Of a DNA stretch of 64,000 bases, positions 56,841 through 64,000 are shown piece by piece; the stretch's first letter is position 1, and each line of letters begins with the position of its first letter. The position numbers were made by a program, and so were the translations under genes. Source of the DNA: Hordeum vulgare subsp. vulgare. Lineage: Eukaryota; Streptophyta; Magnoliopsida; Poales; Poaceae. The DNA lies in contig NC_058524.1 in the NCBI RefSeq assembly GCF_904849725.1, forward strand, positions 511,174,263-511,238,262. Direction: 5' to 3'. The notes under the pieces are model-generated. The model worked only from the letters and a program-made list of their open reading frames with translations. It was not told where the DNA came from and made no database searches.

Positions 56841-58383
56841 CTATACGTCTCCAACGTATCCACAATTTTTTATGGTTTCATACTATTATCTTGTCAAACT
56901 TTGGATGTTTTGTATGCCTTTTAATTTTTTTCGGACTAACTTATTAACTCAGTGCCAAGTGCCAGTTCCTGTTTTTTCCATGTTTTTGACCCCTTTCAGA
57001 GGAGATTTTGAAACGGAGTCCAAACGGAAGAAAATCCCCGAAAAGATTTTTTTTGGAACGAAAGAAGATCGGAGAACTTGGGAGCCAAGCCAGAAGAGCC
57101 CCAGGGGCCCCACAAGCCCCCACCCCGCGGCCAGGGGGCGCGCCATCCAGGCTTGTGGGCCCCCTGGACGTCCCCTGACCTAGATCTTTCGCCTATATAA
57201 TCCCAAAAATTCCAAAAAAATCAAGAGATCATCGCAATCGCTTTTCCGCCACAGCAAGCTTCTGTCTCCGCAAGATCCCATTTGGGGCACGTCTCGGTGC
57301 CCTGCCGGAGAGGGGATTCGGACACGGAGGGCTTCTCCATCAACACCATTACCTCTCCGATGAAGCGTGAGTAGTTCACCATAGACCTACGGGTCCATAG
57401 CTAGTAACTAGATGGCTTCTTCTCTCTCTTGGATCTTCAATACAAAGTTCTCCATGATATTCATGGAGATCTATCCGATGTAATCTTCTTTTGCGGTGTG
57501 TTTGTCGAGATCCGATGAATTGTGGATTTATGATCAGATTATCTATGAATCTTATTTGAGTTTCTTCTGATCTCTCTTATGCATGATTTCATATCCTTAT
57601 AATTCTCTTCGAGTCGTGGGTTTTGTCTGGCCAACTAGATCTATGATTCTTGCAATTGGAGAAGTGCTTGGTTTTAGGTTCATACCATGCGGTGACCTCA
57701 CCCAGTGACAGAAGGGGTAGAGAGGCACGCATCGTGTTGTTGCCATCAAGGGTAAAAATCTGGGGTTTTCATCATTGGTTTGAGATTATCCCTCTACATC
57801 ACGTCATCTTGCTTAAAGCGTTACTCTGTTGGTCATGAACTCAATACACTAGATGCATGCTGGATAGTGGTCGATGTGTGGAGTAATAGTAGTAGATGCA
57901 GAAAGTATCGGTCTACTTGTCTCGGACGTGATGCCTATATGTATGATCATTGCCTTAGATATCGTCATGACTTTGCGCGGTTCTATCAATTGCTCGACAG
58001 TAATTTGTTCACCCACCATAATACTTGCTATTTTGAGAGAAGCCTCTAGTGAACACTATGGCCCCCAGGGTCTACTCCACACCATATTTTCAGCCTTACA
58101 CTTTTTACTTCGTTGCACTTTCCGCCTTCAGATCTCACTTTGCAAACAATCTTGAAGGAATTGGCAACCACTTTGAAGCATTGGGTGCAAGCTTGTTTGT
58201 GTTTGCGCACGTACTCTGGACTTGACGAGACCCTCCTTCTGGATTGATACCTTGGTTCTCAAACTGAGGGAAATACTTACTACTCCTGTGCTGCATCACC
58301 CTTTCCTCTTCAAGGGAAGAACCAACGCAAGCCCAGCCTCTGTCAACGTGTCAACTTCTGGTGTTGTTGTCTCTGGGATAGCA
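56841..58383 (+). repeat. 3' LTR of S4 (1543 bp)
   Basis: Starts CTATACGTCTCC and ends GGGATAGCA. TATATAA at 57194-57200. Confidence 0.88.
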
Positions 58384-58388
58384 GTCAC

Positions 58389-59900
58389 TGATACGTCCAT
58401 TTTGCATCATACTTTTATGTTGATATTTATCGCTTCTTGGGATGTTATTTCACTTCACGGTACAATACTTATGCCTTTTCTCTCTTATTTTGTAAGGCTT
58501 ACATGAAGAGAGAGAATGCTTGCAGTTGGAATTCTGGCCTGAAAAAGGAGCAAAGTTGAGATACATTTTCTGCGCAACTCCAAACGCCGTAAAAATCAAC
58601 GAGGATTTGTTTCCGGATTTATCAAAAATACTGGGCCGAAGAAGCGCTAGAGGGGCGCCAGCAGGTGGCCACAAGCCTGCTAGGCGCGGTCGCGCCTAGG
58701 GGGCTTGTGGGCACCCAGCTGGCCCCCTGGCCCCCCTCTTCTGCTATATGAAGGGTTTCATCTGGGAAAAAATCAAGAGGAGGCTTTTTCGTGGATTTGC
58801 CGCCGCCACGAGGCGGAACTTGAGCAGAACCAATCTAGAGCTCCGGCAAGACGATCCTGCCAGGGAAACTTCCCTCGCAGAGGGGGAAATCGTCGCCATC
58901 GTCATCACCAACACTCCTCTCACCGTAGGGGACTCATCACCATCAACATCTTCATCAGCACCATCTCATCTCCAAACCCTAGTTCATCACTTGTAACCAA
59001 TCTCCGTCTCGCGACTCCGGTTGGTACTTGTAAGGTTGCTAGTAGTGTTAATTACTCCTTGTAGTTGATGCTAGTTGGATTACTTGGTGGAAGAGTTTAT
59101 GTTCAGATCCTTGATGCTACTCATTACCTCTCTGGTCATGAATATGATTATGCTTTGTGAGTTGTTACTTTTGTTCCTGAGGACATGGGATAAGTCATGC
59201 TAATAATAGTCATGTGAATTTGGTATTCGTTCGATATTTTGATGTGTTGTATGTTGTTTTTCCTCTAGTGGTGTTATGTGAACGTCGACTACATAACACT
59301 TCACCATTATTTGGGCCTAGAGGAAGGCATTGGTAAGTAGTAAGTAGATGATGGGTAGCCAGAGTGACAGAAGCTTAAACACTAGTTTATGTGTTGCTTC
59401 GTAAGGGGCTGATTTGGATCCACTAGTTTAATGATATGGTTAGACTTTGTCTTAATTCTTCTTTCGTAGTTGCGGATGCTTGCGAGAGGGGTTAATCATA
59501 AGTGGGATTCTTGTCCAAGTAAGGGCAGTACCCAATCTCCGGTCCACCCACATATCAAACTATCAAAGTAACGAACGTGAACCATATGAACATGATGAAA
59601 ACTAGCATGACAGAAATTCCCGTGTGTCCTCGGGAGCGTTTTTCCTCCTATAAGACTTTGTCCAGGCTTGTCCCTTGCTACAATAGGGATTGGGCCACAT
59701 TGCTGCACCGTTGCTACTTTTCTTACTTGTTGCTTGCTACGAATCATCTCACCACACAATCACTTGTTACCGATAATTTCAGTGCTTGCAGATTTTACCT
59801 TGCTGAAAACCACTTGTCAGATCCTTCTGCTCCTCGTTGGGCTCGATACTCTTACTTATTGAAAGGACTACGATTGATCCCCTATACTTGTGGGTCATCA
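58389..59900 (+). repeat. 5' LTR of W (1512 bp)
   Basis: Starts TGATACGTCCATTTTGC and ends GTGGGTCATCA. CTATATGAAG near 58743 is the likely TATA box, downstream of a GC-rich block containing GGCCACAAGCC and GGCTTGTGGGC. A different family from S. Confidence 0.88.
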
Positions 59901-59911
59901 AGACTCTTTTC

Positions 59912-59929
59912 TGGCGCCGTTGCCGGGGA
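59912..59929 (+). promoter_or_regulatory. Primer-binding site of W, tRNA-Asp type
   Basis: TGGCGCCGTTGCCGGGGA, a perfect consensus match 11 nt after the LTR. Confidence 0.9.
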
Positions 59930-60005
59930 GTTAAGCGTCTTTGGTAAGTGGAACTTGGTAAGGAAACATTCATATAGTGTGCTGAAATTGTAGTCACTTG
60001 TCACT

Positions 60006-61620
60006 ATGGATACTAATCCTTTGAGGGGCTTGTTCGGGGTATCTTCACCTCGAACGGAAGCACAAATAGTTGCTCCTCAACCTGCTGCACCTACTGAAAA
60101 TATTTGCTTTGAATTTCCTTCGGGTATGCTTGAGAAACTGCTGGCTAATCCTTTTACAGGAGATCGAACGTCACATCCAGACTTGCATCTAATCTATGTA
60201 GATGAAGTTTGTGGTTTATTTAAGCTTGCAGGTTTGCCCGAGGATGAATTCAAGAAGAAGGTCTTTCCTTTATCTTTGAAGGATAAGGCGTTGACATGGT
60301 ATAGGGTATGTGATGATACTGGATCATGGAACTACAATCGGTTGAAATTGGAATTTCATCAAAAGTTTTATCCTATGCATTTAGTACATCGTGATCAGAA
60401 TTATATTTATAATTTTTGGCCTCATGACAGAGAAAGCATCGTTCAAGCTTGGGGAGGCTAAAATAAATGTTATATTCATGCCCCAACCATGAGCTCTCGA
60501 GAGAAATTATCATTTAGAACTTCTATGCTCGGCTTTCTCATGATGATCGCACCATGCTTGACACTTCTTGCACCGGTTCTTTTATGAAGAGAGATATTGA
60601 CTTCAAATGGAATTTATTGGAGAGAATTAAACACAAATCTGAAGATTGGGAGCTTGAAGAAGGTAAGGAGTCACGTATGAATTTCAAGTTTGATTGCGTT
60701 AAATTCTTTGTTGAAACAAATACCTTTAGTGATTTTAGCGCTAAGTTTGGACTTGACTCTGAGATAGTAGCTTCCCTATGTGAATCTTTTGCTGCTCATA
60801 CTGATCTCCCCAAAGAGAAGTGGTTTTAATATAATCCTCCTTTAGAAGTCAATCTAGTTAAACCCAATCCAGTTGAAGAGAAAGTCATTGCCTATAATGA
60901 TCCTATTGTTCCCAGTGCTTACATTGAGAAACCACCTTTCCCTGTTAGGATAAAGGATCATTCTAAAGCTTCAACTATGATACGTAGAGGCTATATTAGA
61001 ACACCTACACCCCCTGAGAAAATTAGAGTTGAACCTAGCATTGCTATTATTAAAGATCTTCTGTCTAACGATGTTGAGGGACATCATATTCACTTCTGTG
61101 AAGATGCTGATAGAATTGCGAAACCTCACGCTAGAGACAAACATAGGCCTGTTGTTGGCACGCCTGTTGTTTCTCTTAAGATAGGAGATCATTGCTATCA
61201 TGGTTTATGTGATGTGGGTGCTAGTGTTAGTGCAATACGTCAATCCTTATATGACGAAATTAAAGACGAGATTGCACCTGTTGAGATAGAGCCTATTGAT
61301 GTCACTATTCAGCTTGCCAATAGAGATAATATCTGCCCTCTGGGAATTGTTAGGGATGTTGAAGTCTTGTGTGGTAAAACGAAGTATCCTGCTGATTTCC
61401 TCGTTCTTGCTACCGCTCAAGATAGCTTTTGTCCCATCATATTTGGGAGACCCTTTCTCAATACCGTCAATGCTCATATTGATTGTGAGAAGCAAACTGT
61501 TACTGTTGGCTTTGAGGGCGTGTCACCTGAGTTCAATTTCTCCAAGTTTGGTAGACAACCTCATGAAAAAGAGCTGCCTAGTAAGGATGAAACTATTGCC
61601 TTAGCTTCTATTGTCGTGCC
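60006..61620 (+). pseudogene. W gag and aspartic protease
   Basis: The ATG at 60006 starts MDTNPLRGLF. The gag signature follows (FPLSLKDKALTWY, then EFHQKFYP). The frame breaks at a TAA at 60461 and resumes two positions later from about 60554. A TAA at 60827-60829 stands where glutamine is expected. The protease has the site CDVGASVSAI (about 61208) with valine in place of the usual threonine or serine, and IIFGRPFLNT near 61438. After ASIVVP (about 61618) the frame runs on to 61726, but those last codons come from inverted sequence and are not native. RT and integrase are absent on this strand. Confidence 0.83.
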
Positions 61621-62903
61621 TTATCACAACATCAGAAAGAGCCAAATAAGAGCTTGTAAAGCAAATCCACATACTCAATCATCTTTTCATTCTCTACAAT
61701 TGCTACAACTCACATGGTACTCATGAGATCAAAGTTTCAGCTGGGCACAGAGAAAGATAGGGGCTTATAGTTTCGCCTCCCAACTACCTACCTCAAGGGT
61801 AATGTCAACAATAATAATTCATGAATGCTTACCTCCAAGTTGACATATGAATATAGATCTTTCCCTAGCATATGACGTTAGCCAAGATAAAGGCGAGACA
61901 AGGAATTGGTGAAGATCACCATGACTCTTTCAGTGAGAAAAAGGTAAAGGTACAAGATAGGACCTTCGCAGAGGGAACCAGAGGTTGTCATGCGCTTTTG
62001 AGGTTTGGATGTGTGTCCTCTTAGTGCGGAGGAACGTCACTTTATATTGCCTCCTGTGATAAAGAACTTTATTATGCAGTCTGTCGCTTTTATGTCTTCC
62101 TCATCAGAGGTTCGTACAAAACTTATTTTCCACACACTAATAGATCATACATATTAGAGAGAAATTTTTATTGCTTGCACCGATGACAACTTACTTGAGG
62201 GATCTTATTCAATCCATAGGTAGGTATGGTGGACTCTCATGGCAAAACTGGATTGAAGGTTTAAGGATGCACAAGTAGTATCTCTACTTGGTGCGGGAGT
62301 TTTGGCTAATATGAGGTGGAAGCAATCGTCACATGCTAAGGGATCTCTAATCATATAACATTGTTCGGAACCAAGTAAACACAATTCATTATGTTGTCTT
62401 CCTTGTCCAACATCTACTTCTAGGCATGCAATAGTTTAGTGAGTGTTCACAATCATAGATGGTGTCAAAGATGATGTATTTATATGTGAACCTCTCCTTC
62501 TTTATCACTTCCTATTAATTGCAATAATGACCAAGGTCTACATTTGTCTACCCTCAACAAGTTTCAATCATCATCCCTTTTATATGTGAAGCCATCACTT
62601 CCCATAAGATCATTACATGATCTTTCATGCTTTTGTTCTTTTCTCACTCTTTTGATCATGGCAAGGGGCAAAGACCTTCAACTAAGACACTCTTTATTAT
62701 ATGGCTCACGAGATCGAATACATCAGGAGTGACACAATGCAAAACTCAAGACAAAAACACTAAGACTTTTAATCTACTAGAGAAAAAGAAAACTGAAAAG
62801 GAAAACTAAAGCAAAGGTAAAGGCAAAAGATGTGATGGTGACACGATACCGGAGCAACGCCCCCAAGCTTGGCACAAGCCAAGGGGATTGCCCATACCCA
62901 TGT
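61621..62903 (-). other. 3' noncoding interior of the inverted segment
   Basis: No gene seen. GTTGGGAGGCG at about 61785-61775 and AAGCTTGGGGGCG at about 62875-62863, both on the minus strand. Confidence 0.6.
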
Positions 62904-63431
62904 TTAGTTGTCTTCCTTTGGTGGTGATGGTGGTGGAATTGTTGCAACATGGGTTTGATCCCCCGTCTTCCAAGGCATAGGTGCTCCATCATCGAAAGAT
63001 GAACGAGTCTCCAGAATCCTCAAATTTGTAGCCAACCTTATTTATTTAAATATATGCTTATACTCACAGTTTTGATTCTGCAGGTCATAGATCTGGGCCT
63101 GGAGTTGATCAATCCTGTCATAGAGCCTGGAGAGGTGCTTCCCAATGTCATTGGCATCAATCCTGTGCTTGTTGGTGAACTCCGTGATCATCATGTGGTT
63201 GGCGTTGATTCCAAGCTCCACCATCCCTTGGCACTTGAAGACATGTTGCTCCATTACTTCAAGCCTCGTCTCAACGCTTCCAGTCTTCTTAGGCCCCTCA
63301 ACATCACGGATGTGCAACATCCCCTCACGCATCTCAATAGATTGAGGGTGTTGCAGCACTCCCGTGAGGTAGGGATTGATGACCTTCTCAAAGATATTGT
63401 CCTTTGGAGCTTTTTGGGAAGTCACGGCGAT
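62904..63431 (-). pseudogene. Third ORF (ORF3) of the Athila-type element
   Basis: The open minus-strand frame encodes TSQKAPKDNIFEKVINPYL and later a coiled-coil-like stretch (LYDRIDQLQAQIYDL). A TAA at 63042-63044 interrupts it, after which the same frame continues to MPWKTGDQ, a proline-rich PPPSPPKEDN end and the stop at 62904-62906. No ATG is present: the codon at 63431-63429, where a start would fit, is ATC. Athila elements have an env-like third ORF after pol; this lies at that place, about 280 nt beyond the end of pol, but it has no membrane segment and looks like a soluble coiled-coil protein. Function unknown. Confidence 0.65.
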
Positions 63432-63712
63432 CTAGATGTGCAATAGAAACAGGCTCGAAACGAAAAACACAGGAAATCTGCGTGATACAGGGATCAGACC
63501 AAACGGAAGAATATATATTGGTTTTTTCTAGACGAGAAGGAGTACTCCGTACGAAAACGGAGTCCGGGAGGCGCACAAGGTGGCCACAAGCCCCCCTGGC
63601 GCAGCTAGGGGTGGGCCCGCGTCGGGCAGGCTTGTCGCCTCCTCGCGCACTTTCCGGACTACTTCCAATTTTTGTATTTTTTCAAATATTCCAAAACGGA
63701 GAAAATTTCCTA
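63432..63712 (-). promoter_or_regulatory. Spacer between pol and ORF3 with LTR-like GC block
   Basis: On the minus strand CGACAAGCCTGCC and GGGGGGCTTGTGGCC flank a GC-rich core (about 63650-63560), the same arrangement that sits upstream of the TATA box in the LTRs of this window. AATATATATT near 63515 could serve as a TATA element. It may be an internal promoter for ORF3. Confidence 0.4.
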
Positions 63713-64000
63713 CTAGAAAAGTTTTGGACTCTGTTTTCTTACTGAATCACATACCTCTTCGTTTTCGGAGTCTGAAACAGGCTGATAAATGTCCCTTAGG
63801 TATTCCTCCGGAGTTATGGTATTGATGATATTGCTTTCAACATTTATGGGAGTACCTGAGATATAATGCTTGATTCTCTGCCCATTTACAACTCCCGGAC
63901 AATTACCTTCCGTGTTGTTGATCTTGATAGCACCGGAACGATATACTTCCTCAACAACATAGGGACCTTCCCATTTAGAGAGAAGCTTGCCTGCAAAGAA
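63713..64000 (-). CDS. Integrase C-terminal end of an Athila-type pol (partial)
   Basis: 95 codons are open on the minus strand from the window edge to a TAG at 63715-63713. KWEGPYVVEEVY is the GPY/F module of Ty3/Gypsy integrases, followed by GAIKINN, VNGQRIKHYISG and ITPEEYLRD, typical of the Athila clade. The N-terminal and catalytic parts lie beyond the right edge. No break is seen in this part, so whether the gene is intact cannot be judged here. Confidence 0.85.
   Translation of the reverse strand, partial: FFAGKLLSKWEGPYVVEEVYRSGAIKINNTEGNCPGVVNGQRIKHYISGTPINVESNIINTITPEEYLRDIYQPVSDSENEEVCDSVRKQSPKLF

Larger units (their letters stand above)
51711..58383 (+). mobile_element. Athila-type element S4, complete, non-autonomous (6673 bp)
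   Basis: It has two complete LTRs (51711-53258 and 56841-58383), a primer site, one ORF unrelated to gag, the family hairpins and noncoding interior, and perfect GTCAC duplications. The LTR copies look clearly more alike than those of S3 (about 4-5% by eye over 400 bp), so it is a younger insertion. LTR termini are TC and CT instead of TG, probably later mutations. Confidence 0.9.
58389..61620 (+). mobile_element. Athila-type element W, 5' part
   Basis: It has a complete 5' LTR, a perfect tRNA-Asp primer site, gag and protease in sense orientation. Sense similarity stops near 61620, where the sequence changes to the opposite strand of the same kind of element. It starts immediately after the GTCAC duplication of S4. 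Confidence 0.82.
61621..64000 (-). mobile_element. Inverted Athila-type segment: integrase end, ORF3, 3' interior
   Basis: Read on the minus strand from 64000: integrase C-terminus, a spacer with an LTR-like GC block, a third ORF, then a long 3' noncoding region with GTTGGGAGGCG near 61775, similar to the S-family hairpin motif. I think it belongs to the W family because the noncoding part fits what usually follows ORF3 there, which is recollection rather than a comparison within the window. It continues beyond the right edge. Confidence 0.7.

Overview
The window looks like intergenic DNA from a large-genome grass of the Triticeae (wheat, Aegilops, barley or rye). I base this on the kinds of element present: a BARE/Angela/WIS-type Copia, several Athila-lineage elements with TGATACGTCTC-type LTRs and a tRNA-Asp primer site, a Tekay-like chromovirus, a Maximus/SIRE-type Copia end and a CACTA transposon. 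Family names come from recognition, not a database search. I found no ordinary host gene, rRNA gene or functional tRNA gene. Almost all of the 64 kb is transposable elements nested inside one another, and nearly every coding region is broken.

Layout. 1-7455: a non-autonomous LTR element with 2.6-kb LTRs and a tRNA-Met primer site. It has no gag or pol. It carries unfamiliar sense reading frames plus a complete-looking small gene on the opposite strand (TATA box, 55-codon membrane-protein ORF, AATAAA). 7456-7977: an unclassified LTR-like piece. 7978-18658: a decayed BARE/Angela-type Copia interrupted twice, by an internally deleted Athila-type element (8901-12193, TSD GAGAT) and by a CACTA transposon (13144-17057, TSD AAT) that seems to carry a captured glutaredoxin exon. 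18659-24461: the 3' half of a second Athila-type element, joined to the Copia through a 7-bp microhomology. 24462-43064: a Tekay-like chromovirus split by a reverse solo LTR (29153-30679, TSD GAGCT) and by a full-length Athila-type element in its 3' LTR (32019-40070). That 3' LTR also contains tandem tRNA-like modules. 43065-49857: an LTR fragment, another LTR scrap, and a reverse-strand Athila-type element with a gag. 49858-51710: the 3' end of a reverse-strand Maximus-type Copia. 51711-58383: a younger Athila-type element with perfect TSD GTCAC; in place of gag it encodes a cysteine-rich protein with a hydrophobic C-terminus. 58389-64000: a further Athila-type element (LTR, gag, protease) that flips orientation near 61620 into reverse-strand sequence carrying a third ORF and the integrase C-terminus.

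How the parts relate. One LTR family (called S here) occurs five times: 8901-12193, 18659-24461, 29153-30679, 32019-40070 and 51711-58383. Comparing the copies shows what the family conserves apart from protein: a two-hairpin motif after the gag/protease stop, a perfect GGGGATGCC hairpin, a cluster of short palindromes, and recurring AAGCTTGGGG tracts. These look like cis signals that would let gag-less copies be moved by proteins supplied in trans. The U5 ends of the LTRs differ from copy to copy and sometimes echo the primer site. Many premature stops read as C-to-T changes (CAG to TAG, CGA to TGA), as expected from long-term cytosine methylation.
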